Positions 38,585 through 51,884 of a DNA stretch of 64,000 bases are shown piece by piece. A program made the position numbers and the translations under genes. Within the stretch, counting starts at the first letter, position 1. Each line of letters begins with the position of its first letter. The stretch covers positions 11,082,481 to 11,146,480 of the forward strand of contig OZ025283.1 of the NCBI GenBank assembly GCA_964019165.1, read 5' to 3'. Source of the stretch: Mastigias papua. Taxonomy: Eukaryota > Cnidaria > Scyphozoa > Rhizostomeae > Mastigiidae. The notes under the pieces are model-generated. The model was given only the letters and a program-made list of their open reading frames with translations. It made no database searches and had not been told where the DNA came from.

Positions 38585-39312
38585 TTATAGTAGCTAAAGT
38601 CTAATTCCTACTAAGGTCATTATAATTGCATTTATGGTGGAAACTCACGTGCTTCATTTTCTGAGTTATTTTCTATAGTTTTAATTTATTTTCAGTTTAT
38701 CAGTAGAGCCCAAACTTACCTAATAAGGAAATGTGAATTTGTTGTATGATCAAGGTGAATGTGGAATAAAAACAAACTGTGGTTTTCATAAATTTATGGT
38801 TTTCATAAATGTGATAATTTATCATTATGAAATAAACAGCCCTGGATATTGAGTGCATTGAATTCTGCAGGATGGCAGAGGATGTATCGTTACAGTTTTC
38901 GTGCATAATAGATTTTTAAAAGAAGCAGCCAATCAGCGTACACTTCACCATCAGCACCTTTCTCACATGACTACGTCACAGCATCTCAAGTCTTATCTAT
39001 GTGAGTGTTTGCAAATGAGAAGCAACTAGCAACAGAAGTTAATCACCGTAGATACAGTAGGTATTTACGGTTTGGCAAGTGCATAAAACAATACCCATAG
39101 TTACGTAAGCGAATCCTGTGAGATTGGGGCAGGCTCATCAAAGCATCAAAATGCCTGTTAAGTATGCTCTTGATACAACACTCTGCCAATGTTAATAAGT
39201 CTGTGTTATTGATGTCATTGACTAATAGGTTCTCCGGGACATTTGCTAGTAGAGAAGTTTGAGTTAGTTTCTTCGTGCTACTTGGCACTGATGAATTTAG
39301 TACTGACGAGAA

Positions 39313-39927
39313 ATGGAAGTGATACCAAGTGGTAATACAAGTTCAAAGGAAGTACGGCTAAAGAGTGTGTTAGACATGAACGAAACAGTGATAAATAAGA
39401 ACCAAGCTGAAATAAGATCGTTACATGCAGAATTATTGCAAATAAGAAGCGAATTGTTATCAAGGAAAGAGGAGGTTAGCATCCTAAAAGGTGAGCTTCG
39501 GGGGAAGGAGAGGTATTTCTACCAGCTAAAAGCAGAAAGAACTGAATTGTTAAATAAATTAGATTCGAAATGCACAGAAAAGCATTTCCCTGGAAGCGAT
39601 GAAAGTCGTTTACTGGAGATGTATTTATCGAGTCGAAAAGAAACACTAAAGCTAGTACAGTACAATAATGCAATGAGAGATCGAGAGATTTCCAGATTGG
39701 AAAGGAAGCTGGAGACTCTACAGAGGGAAATGAGCTCAAAATCAACTTCTCCTTCCCAGTCGAAGCCAGAGGTATCTGCGCAAGCATCGACATTTCTTGA
39801 AAACACGTTAACACCAAAAGCCTTGGCAAAGCTTCAAAGGCATGCAACAAAATATGTTAACAATGATCAGCAACGAAAGGCCAGAAGCAATTCAGCATTC
39901 GGAAATAGCTATGTAACAAATATTTGA
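39313..39927 (+). CDS. Small coiled-coil protein A, copy 1 (204 aa)
   Basis: An intact, apparently intronless frame from ATG 39313 (gaaATGg). It has no signal peptide or membrane segment. Residues about 20-80 and 100-140 show heptad-like spacing of Leu, Ile and Val with abundant Glu, Lys and Arg, typical of parallel coiled coils. A Ser-rich stretch and a basic C-terminal tail (NDQQRKARSNS) follow. I do not recognise the family. The copy at 45485 differs at only five residues, all conservative or single-base changes, so both are probably functional. Gene B follows 2.5 kb downstream on the same strand. Confidence 0.75.
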   Translation: MEVIPSGNTSSKEVRLKSVLDMNETVINKNQAEIRSLHAELLQIRSELLSRKEEVSILKGELRGKERYFYQLKAERTELLNKLDSKCTEKHFPGSDESRLLEMYLSSRKETLKLVQYNNAMRDREISRLERKLETLQREMSSKSTSPSQSKPEVSAQASTFLENTLTPKALAKLQRHATKYVNNDQQRKARSNSAFGNSYVTNI

Positions 39928-40295
39928 TGAGTAATTAAAACGTTGTCATTATAACGAGAGATAATTTGATTAGTTGAATCTCGAATTATGTTTGAATGGA
40001 TATATATATATATATATATAACCTTAAAATGAAAGCCGAATATATATATATCACGCGCGCAACTATAAATTTTTAGGTGAGCTGTCTAATCAACTATAAA
40101 AGGTACATTAAACTCATTCTGGAGAAAATACATCCTGATATCATATATTTCAGATTTATAAACGAAATCACATAGGAAGTTTCAAGATTTCATTACGTTG
40201 ATATGCAACAAAGATTTTAAACAGGTCTACTCAAGAAAAATATAATGAACAGCTTAAAAATCCTCCAATAAAATGGGCACTTTTACGTTTTTAGA

Positions 40296-40434
<139 letters not shown>

Positions 40435-41976
40435 TTCTTTATTAATCCATTAGTTGTTCTTAATTTAAAAACTGTGACATAAGACAATTTGCTAGAGATC
40501 ATTTGTTGTCACAATGTAGGAAGTCTCGAGTCTCTTTTGGATGCAATGATTGCGATTGAGCATCGACGGTGATCGCCGATGCTTAAGACACCTTACGACA
40601 TTACGATTTATGAAAACCAGGCCTTAAACTGAGAAGCCTAGTGAAGACCAGCTGAGATAGGACGTATGCTCGACCATATGGTTCATGTGTAATTACATTT
40701 CTCGAGTAGAAATCAAGCAAGCTACATTCAAGTATTGTTTTCAGATAATTATATATTCTTTGTAATCAAAATAAGCAACTTAGCTGATAGCTATTGATAG
40801 CAACCAACTGTTTTTATCAATACATGTTTTTTGAATAGAAAGGTTTTTTGCACCCAGTACTGAAATTTTCCCAACAGTGTCTTTAATAAACTGAAGAAGT
40901 TTCTTATTGACTAGATTTCAGTTAGCAACAGTGCCAATTTCATGAAAAATCGCCAAGAACACACTATGCCATGATAAACTTTAGCCACGCCTTGCACGAC
41001 TTTTTGTTGACCACGCTTTGTTACTTCCAAAATTTTCAGGTATTACCTTATCTTGCTCGACGTTACGTTAAATGATGCTAGAAGTTCTTTCTGGTGTACT
41101 TTGAAGTGTTACGAAAGTTTATCGCAAGGAACGAGAGTCAAACAGAATAAAAGAAACTGCAGACGTTATCAATTGTTGACCACACTTGTCTTCCAAGACC
41201 ACAAAGTGTGACCAAGACCATACTAGATTAGGTACTGGTTCACAGATAGATGCTCTGTAACACGATGCAGTAAACTGCTTTACTGGAACGGGGAATGCGA
41301 CTGGTTGAAAGTAGTACTTTCTCGGGGTATCCTGTACTTTTCTCATATCTTCATGATTTCTCCTGAAAAAATTATTCTTGTTTTGGGACTTCTACATAAA
41401 TCAAGTTATTTCCAAATCAGTTTAGAAGTTTATTGCTTTGATGCATGTAGCACATTTTGTAATACCAGTAGCTTATCAAACGTGGGATATATTATGTTTT
41501 GGTCTATCCCAATTCATTTTGGGAGTCATCCTTTTGTAGATAGTGTCCTCTACACATCTTTTTACGAGGTTTGTTCATTTCCTTGGAATTTAGCCAGAAT
41601 TGTATTCAGATTTAATCAGAGTTACCTGAATATTCGAAAGCCTTCTTTGAGACATCTTCGTAGAAGTTCCGTGCCAGGTCTCAATACACTGCCTGGGAGT
41701 AGCAGTAAGTAACGAGATCACCTTGCAACTTGTATTTATTTTCTTACATGGAAACGTTTGTTGTTCATTGTTCCCGTTATGTTCCAGCTGAAGGTACTAA
41801 AACCCTGTCTACGTCTCTTTATCTCAGCATCATGACTTAAATGCTGACTTTTTGTGTTTTGTTAATGTCTTGAATGTTTCTGGCAAGACAAGTCCAAGTT
41901 ACCGATACCTTTTGGACTTTTAGATAACGATTAATGGAGGTACCGCTTTACTCCTTTTGTTTTTAAGGTGTCAGCC

Positions 41977-42240
41977 TTCATCCTTCTAAAGCCTACCGCA
42001 CACGGGTGATTTCTCTCGTCAGCGACAAAAATCGCCCGCGTGCGGTAGTTAAAAGCAAGTGACATTTATCGTCAGCGATAGATTTTCGATATCAACCATA
42101 TGTGATATTGCAAATTTGTTGCAGAGCCAAAAATCTCATTTATCTCGCTATCGTACACGGGCAATTTTTGTCTTCAAGGACTGCGATTTTTGTCACTGAT
42201 GACAAAAATTGCCCTTGTGTTGTAGGCTTTAAAGGATGAA
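41977..42240. mobile_element. Inverted-repeat element (MITE-like) upstream of gene B, unit 1
   Basis: The left end ttcatccttctaaagcctac and the right end gtaggctttaaaggatgaa are inverted over about 19 bp, followed inward by cgcacacgggtgattt and its counterpart aattgcccttgtgt. The copy in unit 2 occupies about 48247-48511. Superfamily not assigned. It ends about 230 bp before the start codon of gene B and could affect its promoter. Confidence 0.7.
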
Positions 42241-42468
42241 CGAAAATTTAATCGGAGCCGGATTGATTTCACCTAAGCATTCTCAGAAGAGTTGAGACGC
42301 TGCTTAAATACAATTGGTATTACCATATCACAAGAGAGCGTTTCAATCTATTACAGAATCCGACAATTCACCACATATATCTTTAAGCAAGCCGTAATGG
42401 CATAATACTGTGGCAGATGTGGCCGTAGTATAGGTAGTTGATGGTATTTTGGCGCTGGAAAGTAGGCC

Positions 42469-42981
42469 ATGAGCGATACAGGAATCCGTCTTCCACCGCT
42501 CGATAACTCTTCAACTCGTCTGCATTACCGGGAAGTTGAAGCTGCAACTCAACGTCAGAGAAAGACGGTGAAGAAGCTAACATGCGACAAGATAAATGCA
42601 ATGTGTGAGATTCAATCGCTGAAGATGCGTGTTGGTATTTCCGAGGAGAACAATAAGGAGTATCGGCGCCAGTTAGATGACATGGAAAGTGTAATGAAAA
42701 GTATGAAAGAGAAGCATCACATGGATGTGGACACATTGAAAGCAAGGCAACTTGAACTGGAGAAACAGGTATCGGTGATGAAAAGACAAAACAAAACACA
42801 TAGAGAGCTCATGTCAGGCTTGAAGATAGAGAACGAAATGCTTAAAAGACAGTTGACCAATTTACAACAAAAATCTGGAACTATTAGGCCACGAACACAA
42901 ACTGCAAAGAGCCAGCCTTATAAAAGTGCAAAACGCACTGGATCAAGAAGCTCATCTACTAAAGAGTTTCCAAGAAGCTAG
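42469..42981 (+). CDS. Small coiled-coil protein B, copy 1 (170 aa)
   Basis: An intact, apparently intronless frame from ATG 42469. After a short N-terminal head (MSDTGIRLPPLDNSSTRLHY) residues about 20-130 form a continuous predicted coiled coil, with many Gln, Lys, Glu and Met. The last 40 residues are a basic Ser/Thr/Lys/Arg tail (RPRTQTAKSQ, KRTGSRSSSTK). There is no signal peptide. Copy 2 at 48741 differs at a single residue (V33M). Family not recognised; a cytoskeletal or centriolar/ciliary role is only suggested by composition. Confidence 0.75.
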   Translation: MSDTGIRLPPLDNSSTRLHYREVEAATQRQRKTVKKLTCDKINAMCEIQSLKMRVGISEENNKEYRRQLDDMESVMKSMKEKHHMDVDTLKARQLELEKQVSVMKRQNKTHRELMSGLKIENEMLKRQLTNLQQKSGTIRPRTQTAKSQPYKSAKRTGSRSSSTKEFPRS

Positions 42982-44379
42982 TATGAAATGTTCCTTTGTA
43001 ACGTTTGGGCAAATTGACTGCAACTTTTAAATGTTGAGTATCACAGTTAGGCCTGGAAATACAGTATTACTCGATTTGTCTTGATTCTTACTCAAATTCT
43101 TTGATGACAACAAATGAAGATGCAATCTTCTTCATTGCTTGAATTCTTCACAAAGAATTTCAAAGCTTACTGGAGTTTGTGCACACTTGAATTTTAATGG
43201 ACTATTTTTCAAAGAATTCTACCTGGAGAGCCACACACCTTCAAAATTTTCGAGGTCTGCACTCTGGGAAGACAGTAACAAAGTGAAAATGCTCTTTCCT
43301 TCGAAACATTTTTTAGTGAAGCATGCAGCCTTGTAAGTGAATTGACTGATTCTGTCTGGGTGGAAAATGATTTTTTGTATCTGTTTGCTTTCTTCCAAAA
43401 CCAGCATGCCAAAGGCACTCAAAACATATCAAAAACGCGGAATTGGAAAAATCCAAGTGAAAAGTCTTTATCGCTTGTTTCAATGGCTGTTCTCCAAATC
43501 AAAGAAATCAAATATCTCTCCAATAATCAATGAGTCACTTACATACCTAAATATAAAGAAAATTTATCATAGCACATTTTACTGAAATTAAGGGGCATTC
43601 GCCTGAGCCCTTAAGGAATGTTTTCTGATCACACTGCCCTTTGTTTCCGCTGTTTTATAAGAAATAAAGTGAAAGCAACTGTTTATAATATCGCGATTTA
43701 TTCATCAAATTAAGGGAATATGCTTTATATAAAATTATGCTTTATATAAACTTTGGTTTTGCCACCGAACATATTTATTGTTTAACACTGAACAAAGCCA
43801 CTTTTTCACTGTATATTAAAAATAAGTATGGCTACATATAGTATTTAAGTAGCTATCAGCTACAATGGAACAGTATTTGCAGTGTAAATTCATTCAGCGC
43901 GCAGGCAATGCTTTGTTTGAAACCTATTTGATAAACTGTAGTTTCTCAAATGCATCACATCATATTATATATCATATCATTTAATATCTTACATCATATG
44001 AAGTTATATATACACAGAAAATCCCTCCAACATATCAAAAAAATAACATCTAATTAAGTATATAACCTGTAATACAATTTATAAGAAAAACTGGGGATCA
44101 CTTTAAGAGTTATGCAAGATTTTAACCCGCTATTATACTATCTATATGGTACTTGAATTAACCATATTGGTGTGGTGATGGACTTGTTTATAGTCATTAT
44201 GGTTTAATTCGTAGTATAAATATAATGATCATGTAGAACAAGTTAACAAGTTGTGACAATGCTAACGTTAAAAATAGAGACTATGATCAACTTATATGTG
44301 GTATTTAAATTAACCACATACATTACATATATAAACGTATATAAACATATATAAACATATATAAACGTAAACATATATA

Positions 44380-44560
<181 letters not shown>

Positions 44561-45484
44561 ATATATGGTATTTAAATTAGCCGTATTGGTAATGGGTTTT
44601 GTATAGTCATTAAAGTTGTAGTTTGTAAGTAATTCATATTAAAATTATGATGATTAAATGTAGTATGTGATGGTATAGATAGTACTAAAAATGAAAACTG
44701 TGATAATATACATAGTATTCAAACTGACCGTGTATCCGTATTGATGATGGAGTTGTTTATAGTAGTTAAAGTCTAATTCCTACTAAGGTCATTATAATCG
44801 CATTTATGGTGGAAACTCACGTGCTTCATTTTCTGAGTTATTTTCTATAGTTTTAATTTATTTTCAGTTTATCAGTAGAGCCCAAACTTACCTAATAAGG
44901 AAATGTGAGTTTGTTGTATGATCAAGGTGAATGTGGAATAAAACCAAACAGTGGTTTTCATAAATTTATGGTTTTCATAAATTTGATAATTTATCATTAT
45001 GAAATAAACAGCCCTGGAAATTGAGTGCATTGAATTCTGCAGGATGGCAGAGGATGTATCGTTACAGTTTTGGTGCATGATAGATTTTGAAAAGAAGCAG
45101 CCAATCAGCGTACACTTCACCATCAGCACCTTTCTCACATGACTACGTCACAGCATCTCAAGTCTTATCTATGTGAGTGTTTGCAAATGTGAAGCAACTA
45201 GCAACAGAAGTTAATCACCGTAGATACAGTAGGTATTTACGGTTTGGCAAGTGCATAAAACAATACCCATAGTTACGTAAGCGAATCCTGTGAGATTGGG
45301 GCAGGCTCATCAAAGCATCAAAATGCCTGTTAAGTATGCTCTTGATACAACACTCTGCCAATGTTAATAAGTCTGTGTTATTGATGTCATTGACTAATAG
45401 GTTCTCCGGGACATTTGCTAGTAGAGAAGTTTGAGTTAGTTTCTTCGTGCTACTTGGCACTGATGAATTTAGTACTGACGAGAA

Positions 45485-46099
45485 ATGGAAGTGACACCAA
45501 GTGGTAATACAAGTTCAAAGGAAGTACGGCTAAAGAGTGTGTTAGACATGAACGAAACAGTGATAAATAAGAACCAAGCTGAAATAAGATCGTTACATGC
45601 AGAATTATTGCAAATAAGAAGCGAATTGTTATCAAGGAAAGAGGAGGTTAGCATCCTAAAAGGTGAGCTTCGGGGGAAGGAGAGGTATTTCTACCAGCTA
45701 AAAGCAGAAAGAACTGAATTGTTAAATAAATTAGATTCGAAATGCACAGAAAAGCATTTCCATGGAAGCGATGAAAGTCGTTTACTGGAGATGTATTTAA
45801 CGAGTCGAAAAGAAACACTAAAGCTAGTACAGTACAATAATGCTATGAGAGATCGAGAGATTTCCAAATTGGAAAGGAAGCTGGAGACTCTACAGAGAGA
45901 AATGAGCTCAAAATCAACTTCTCCTTCCCAGTCGAAGCCAGAGGTATCTGCGCAAGCATCGACATTTCTTGAAAATACGCTAACACCAAAAGCCTTGGCA
46001 AAGCTTCAAAGGCATGCAACTAAATATGTTAACAATGATCAGCAACGAAAGGTCAGAAGCAATTCAGCATTCGGAAATAGCTATGTAACAAATATTTGA
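45485..46099 (+). CDS. Small coiled-coil protein A, copy 2 (204 aa)
   Basis: Duplicate of the gene at 39313, same length and start context. Differences from copy 1 are I4T, P93H, a Ser to Thr in the YLSSRK segment, an Arg to Lys in REISRLER and an Ala to Val near the C-terminus. The frame is intact and the upstream 400 bp are nearly identical, so regulation is probably shared. Confidence 0.75.
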   Translation: MEVTPSGNTSSKEVRLKSVLDMNETVINKNQAEIRSLHAELLQIRSELLSRKEEVSILKGELRGKERYFYQLKAERTELLNKLDSKCTEKHFHGSDESRLLEMYLTSRKETLKLVQYNNAMRDREISKLERKLETLQREMSSKSTSPSQSKPEVSAQASTFLENTLTPKALAKLQRHATKYVNNDQQRKVRSNSAFGNSYVTNI

Positions 46100-46169
46100 T
46101 GAGTAATTAAAACGTTGTCATTATAACGAGAGATCATTTGATTAGTTGAATCTCGAATTATGTTTGAAT

Positions 46170-46171
<2 letters not shown>

Positions 46172-46245
<74 letters not shown>
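46172..46245. repeat. (TA)n microsatellite after gene A, copy 2
   Basis: TA array of about 74 bp; the same place in unit 1 (40003-40050) has only two short TA runs. Confidence 0.95.
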
Positions 46246-46249
<4 letters not shown>

Positions 46250-46493
46250 CGCGCAACTATAAACTTTTTAGGGGAGTTGTCTAATCAACTGTAAAAGGTA
46301 CATTAAACTCATTCTGGAGAAAATACATCTTGATGTCATATATTTCAGATTTATATACGAAAGAAAACACACAGGAAGTTTCAAGATTTCATTAAGTTGA
46401 TATGCAACAAAGATTTTAAGCAGGTCTACTCAGCAAAAATATAATGAACAGTTTAAAAATCCTCCAATAAAATGGGCACTTTTACTTTTTTAG

Positions 46494-46597
<104 letters not shown>

Positions 46598-48246
46598 TGT
46601 ATGCTTCTTTATTAACCCATTAGTTGTTCTTGATTTAAAAAGTGTGACATAAGACAATTTGCTAGAGATCATTTGTTGTCACAATGTAGGAAGTCTTGAG
46701 TCTCTTTTGGGTGCAAATCTGATTAAACAGAGATGCCTAGTGAAGACCAGCTGAGGTAGGACGTATGCTCGACCATATGGTTTATGTGTAATTATATTTC
46801 TCGAGTAGAAATCAAGCAAACTACATTGAAGTATTGTTTTCAGATACTTATATATTCTTTTTAATCAAAATAAGCAACTTAGCTGATAGCTATTGATAGC
46901 AACCAACTGTTTTTATCAATACATGTTTTTTAATAGAAAGGTTTTTGCGCCCAGTTCTGAAATTTTCCCAACTTTTTCGTGATTTCGGTACGAAAACTCT
47001 CTTAGTAAGGATATTCAAGTTTGGCTAGCTTTTTGAGCTGTCAAGTACTGCTTTGTTATAAAGCTCTTTTTATAAAACAAAGACATGTAGTTGATGTTCA
47101 TTCCCATGTTGAGATTTCTCGTTCTTTATAGTATAGTGTCATTAAAAACTGAAGAAGTTTCTTATTGACTAGATTTCAGCTAAGAACAGTGCCATTTTTA
47201 TGAAAAATCGCCAAGAACACACTATGCTATGATAAACTTTGGCCTCTCCTTGCACGACCTTTTGTTAACTACGCTCTGTTACTTCCCAAATTTTCAGGTA
47301 TTACCTTCTCTTGCTCGACGTTACGTTAAATGATGCTAAAAGTTCTTTCTGGTGTACTTTGAAGTGTTACGAAAGTTTATCGCAAGGAACGAGAGTCAAA
47401 CAGAATAAAAGAAACTGCAGAGTTTCGACATTATCAATTGTTGACCACACTTGTCTTCCAAGGCCACAAAGTGTCACCAAGACCATACTAGATTAGGTAC
47501 TGGTTCACAGATAGATGCTCTGTAACACGATGCATGCAGTAAATTGCTTTACTGGAACGGGGAATACGACTGGTTGAAAGTAGCACTTTCTCGGGGTATC
47601 CTATACTTTTCTCATATCTTCTATAATTTCTCCTGAAAAATTTATTCTTGTTTTGGAACTTCTACGTAAATCAATTTAGAAGTTCCAAACCAGTTTAGAA
47701 GTTTATTGCTTTGATGCATGTAGCACATTTTGTAATACCGGTAGCTTATCAAACGTGGGATATATTATGTTTTGGTCTATCCCAATTCATTTTGGGAGTC
47801 ATCCTTTTGTAGATAGTGTCCTCTACACACCTTTTTACGAGGTTTGTTCATTTCCTTGGAATTTATCCAGAATTGTATTCAGATTTAATCAGAGTTACCT
47901 GAATATTCGAAAGCCTTCTTTGAGACATCTTCGTAGAAGTTCCGTGCCAGGTCTCAATACACTGCCTGGGAGTAGCAGTAAGGAACGAGATCACCTTGCA
48001 ACTTGTATTTATTTTCTTACATGGAAACATTTGTTGTTCATTGTTCCCGTTATGTTCCAGCTGAAGGTACTAAAACCCTGTCTACGTCTCTTTATCTCAG
48101 CATCATGACTTAATGATGACTTTTTGTGTTTTGTTAATGTCTTGAATGTTTCTGGCAAGACAAGTCCAAGTTACCGATACCTTTTGGACTTTTAGATAAC
48201 GATTAATGGAGGTACCGCTTTACTCCTTTTGTTTTTAAGGTGTCAG

Positions 48247-48511
48247 GCTTTATCCTTCTAAAGCCTACCGCACACTGACGATTTCTGTCGTCAGCGACAA
48301 AAATCGCCCGCGTGCGGTAGTTAAAGGCAAGTGACATTTATCGTCAGCGATAGATTTTCGATATCAACCATGTTTGATATTTCAAATTTGTTGCAGAGCC
48401 AAAAATCTCATTTATCTCGCTATCGTACACGGGCAATTTTTGTCTTCAAGGACTGCGATTTTTGTCACTGATGACAAAAATCGCCCTTGTGTTGTAGGCT
48501 TTAAAGGATGA
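48247..48511. mobile_element. Inverted-repeat element (MITE-like) upstream of gene B, unit 2
   Basis: Second copy of the element at 41977-42240, duplicated with the whole unit and not by a new insertion. The left end here reads tttatccttctaaagcctac. Confidence 0.65.
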
Positions 48512-48740
48512 ACAAATATTTAATCGGAGCCGGATTGATTTCACCTTAGCATTCTCAGAAGAGTTGAGACGCTGCTTAAATACAATTGGTATTGCCATAT
48601 CACAAGAGAGCGTTTCAATCTAATACAGAACCCGACAATTCACCACAGATATCTGTAAGCAAGCCGTAATGGCATAATACTGTGGCAGACGTGACCGTAG
48701 TATAGGTGGTTGATGGTATTTTGGCGCTGGAAAGTAGGCC

Positions 48741-49253
48741 ATGAGCGATACAGGAATCCGTCTTCCTCCGCTCGATAACTCTTCAACTCGTCTGCATTAC
48801 CGGGAAGTTGAAGCTGCAACTCAACGACAGAGAAAGACGATGAAGAAGCTAACATGCGACAAGATAAATGCAATGTGTGAGATTCAATCGCTGAAGATGC
48901 GTGTTGGTATTTCCGAGGAGAACAATAAGGAGTATCGGCGCCAGTTAGATGACATGGAAAGTGTAATGAAAAGTATGAAAGAGAAGCATCACATGGATGT
49001 GGACACATTGAAAGCAAGGCAACTTGAACTGGAGAAACAGGTATCGGTGATGAAAAGACAAAACAAAACACATAGAGAGCTCATGTCAGGTTTGAAGATA
49101 GAGAACGAAATGCTTAAAAGACAGTTGACCAATTTACAACAAAAATCTGGAACTATTAGGCCACGAACACAAACTGCAAAGAGCCAGCCTTATAAAAGTG
49201 CAAAACGCACTGGATCAAGAAGCTCATCTACTAAAGAGTTTCCAAGAAGCTAG
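48741..49253 (+). CDS. Small coiled-coil protein B, copy 2 (170 aa)
   Basis: Duplicate of the gene at 42469, with a single amino-acid change (V33M) and several silent differences. The coiled coil and the basic tail are intact. Confidence 0.75.
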   Translation: MSDTGIRLPPLDNSSTRLHYREVEAATQRQRKTMKKLTCDKINAMCEIQSLKMRVGISEENNKEYRRQLDDMESVMKSMKEKHHMDVDTLKARQLELEKQVSVMKRQNKTHRELMSGLKIENEMLKRQLTNLQQKSGTIRPRTQTAKSQPYKSAKRTGSRSSSTKEFPRS

Positions 49254-51288
49254 TATGAAATGTTCCTTTGTAACGTTTGGGCATATTGACTGCAACTTTT
49301 AAATGTTGAGTATCACAGTTAGGCCTGGAAATACAGTATTACTCGATTTGTCTTGATTCTTGCTCAAATTCTTTGATGACAACAAATGAAGATGCAATCT
49401 GCTTCATTGCTTGAATTCTTCACAAAGAATTTCAAAGCTTACTGGAGTTTGTGCACACTTGAATTTTAATGGACTATTTTTCAAAGAATTCTGCCTGGAG
49501 AGCCACACATCTTCAAAATTTTCAAGGTCTACACTCTGGGAAGACAGTAACAAAGTGAAAACGCTCTTTCCTTCGAAACATTTTTAGTGAAGCATGCAGC
49601 CTTGTATTTGAAATGACAGTTGCTCTCTGGTTGGAAAATGATTTTTTTGTATCCGTTTGCTTTCTTCTTCCTTGCAAGAGATATTCAGTCGATATTTCGC
49701 CATAGTGTTTTTTAAAAAGCTAGCTTCCAAAACCAGCATGCCAAAGGCACTCAAAACATATCACAAACGCGGAATCGGAAAAATCCAAGTGAAAGTCTTG
49801 ATCGCTTGTTTCAATGGCTGTTCTCTAAATGAAAAAAGCAAACATCTCTCCAATAATCAATGAGTCACTTACATACCTAATTATCAGGAAAATTTATCAT
49901 AGCACATTTCACTGAAATTAAGGGGTATTCGATGGACCCCTTAAGGAATATTTTCTGATCACGCTGCCCTTTGTTTCCGCTGTTTATAAGACATTAATTG
50001 AAAGCAACTGTTTATAATATCGCGATTTATTCATCAAATTAAAGGAACTTTTGAGATAAATTATGTGAATTCACTTTGGTTTTGCCACCGAACATATTTA
50101 CTGTTTAACACTGAACAAAGCCACTTTTTCATTGTATATTAAAAATAAGTATGGTTACATATAGTATTTATGTAGTTATCAGCTACAATGAAACAGTATT
50201 TGCAGCATTTAGTCTCGTTCTCATGTTCTCGGCCACATTCCGTGCACACTTTTTGGATGTCGTTCCATGTGAGGCGCACGGTGAGGCGTCAGATTCATTA
50301 ACTATAGGTTTGTTGAATTGGATAGAACAGTTTCTGTGTGTGATTATGCATTCTACGTTCTTTAACTGGTAATCTAATGTTGAAACATCACCCATCTTGG
50401 ATGTATAATATTCCGTATTCTCGCGGATATATTGTTGTAGAAGTTTGAGACAAACACATAAACATGTATTTAGCATATCACTCTCAACTACTAACTTCCT
50501 AAGTCACATGTCTTTTGGGCTACCTATTAGGGGGTCTGGTACCCACTCTATTACAGGATGGACTATGGAAAACCACATTTTTGTAAAGCAACCACTTCGA
50601 ACGCAACCCAGGGTTTGCTGCATTCTCCTATCATCAATATTAGCTCCTATAATGCCCACACAGTCTTTAGGTATAGTAAATACGACAAGCTTTATTACTA
50701 GTACACTTTTGAAACATTTGGTGATAGCCTATTTGAAATTGGCTATTAGCACCACTGGTTAGCAACGTGCCGCAGTACCAACCATTAGCCGTCAACGGGA
50801 AACTGGTCAAACGTAAAATACTTATATATTATAAATGATATTGTGTTTTAACTTGTACCGTGTACCGCACAACTCTCCCGTCAATTAACGTTCTCAAAAC
50901 ATCAATAGTATCTGAAGCAGAGCTGCACTCATGAATTCTAATTGCACTGTTGAGGAAAATTATGCACTGTACATCTCTGTCAAAAGTACTACAATAACCC
51001 ATTAAATGATTGATGTCAACACTTTCTTTGTCATTTTGCAAGTGCTAATTACGGTTAAAGACAATAAGTCATAATGTCTTATTCGATACCAACACATGGC
51101 ACTGTTGTGGAAGTGTTTTTTGAACTGAACGCTATCACAATGTTGCTATGGTTCCTTCATGTTGCCATGTTTAAAGCACATTTGAACATTTTATTGTCCC
51201 CACCTGAGAACATTTGACTCGTAGTGCCAAAAGGAAAGGAATGCCTGAGCATTAAAACACAGCCTTCCGAATTTCCAAAGTGAGAAAG
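49254..51288. other. End of duplication unit 2 and upstream region of gene C
   Basis: No supported gene. The duplicated sequence ends near 50205, after which the DNA is unique. Two GTTGC-ATGG-like words lie at about 51143-51167, just upstream of coiled-coil gene C. Confidence 0.5.
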
Positions 51289-51873
51289 ATGACTTATACT
51301 AAAAGTGTGTATGAAGGTATGATGAAGCACCAATGCTCTGTTAGAACAAGGCAAGAGAGGCAACTTGATAAACTGAAATCAGATCTAAGCTTAGCACTAG
51401 ATGAAAGGAATAAAGTTGAGAATGAGATTTATAGAACACGAATGGAGGTTGATCGGCAAACCGGTCTTATCAGACAGTATGCAAAGGAAAACGATCGAAT
51501 CCGTGAAATCCTGCAAAGACGGGAACAAGCAAACCTGAATGCGTTATACAAGGAAAAAGAGAATGCAAGAGGTGTAAAAACTGTAAATAGAGATTTGAGA
51601 CTAGAAATCGAAGAAAGTTTAGAACTAGATGCTGAAATTACTTACTTGAAAGTTAGACTGGATGCCTTCTCGAGAGGAGACAGGTCTTTTTCAATTGGAA
51701 AAGCGAGGCAGCGGTCGACTGCAACACGAACTGGAAAATTATCCAAGTTAAATGGGAATGCTCTGGATAAATCATCAGACGAGGTAGTCAGGAAGTATTG
51801 CCATCGGTACTCACTATATGAGACTCCCGAAACAAAAGTTAATTCTTTTTCTCGCAGGTTCAGCAAATTCTAA
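51289..51873 (+). CDS. Small coiled-coil protein C (194 aa)
   Basis: An intact, apparently intronless frame from ATG 51289. Residues about 20-130 are rich in Glu, Arg, Lys and Leu with coiled-coil spacing (RQERQLDKLKSDLSLALDER and following). The C-terminal 60 residues are basic and Ser-rich, including RQRSTATRTGKLSK. It shares the architecture of proteins A and B (coiled coil, then basic Ser-rich tail) and the same strand, but I see no clear sequence identity with them. Family not recognised. Confidence 0.7.
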   Translation: MTYTKSVYEGMMKHQCSVRTRQERQLDKLKSDLSLALDERNKVENEIYRTRMEVDRQTGLIRQYAKENDRIREILQRREQANLNALYKEKENARGVKTVNRDLRLEIEESLELDAEITYLKVRLDAFSRGDRSFSIGKARQRSTATRTGKLSKLNGNALDKSSDEVVRKYCHRYSLYETPETKVNSFSRRFSKF

Positions 51874-51884
51874 TGTAGTGAGTA

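Noticed and set aside
41305..41712. A 135-residue frame in duplication unit 1, partly matched at 47755-48108.
   Set aside because: The start and stop differ between the copies, while genes A and B are preserved exactly; likely non-coding.
42383..42799. Minus-strand frame of 138 residues opposite coiled-coil gene B, present in both units.
   Set aside because: Shadow of gene B; the coiled-coil frame has the better composition, start context and conserved protein sequence.
43405..43585. A short basic frame starting MPKALKTYQKRG near the end of unit 1.
   Set aside because: Unit 2 has a one-base shift in it, so it is not maintained as a protein.
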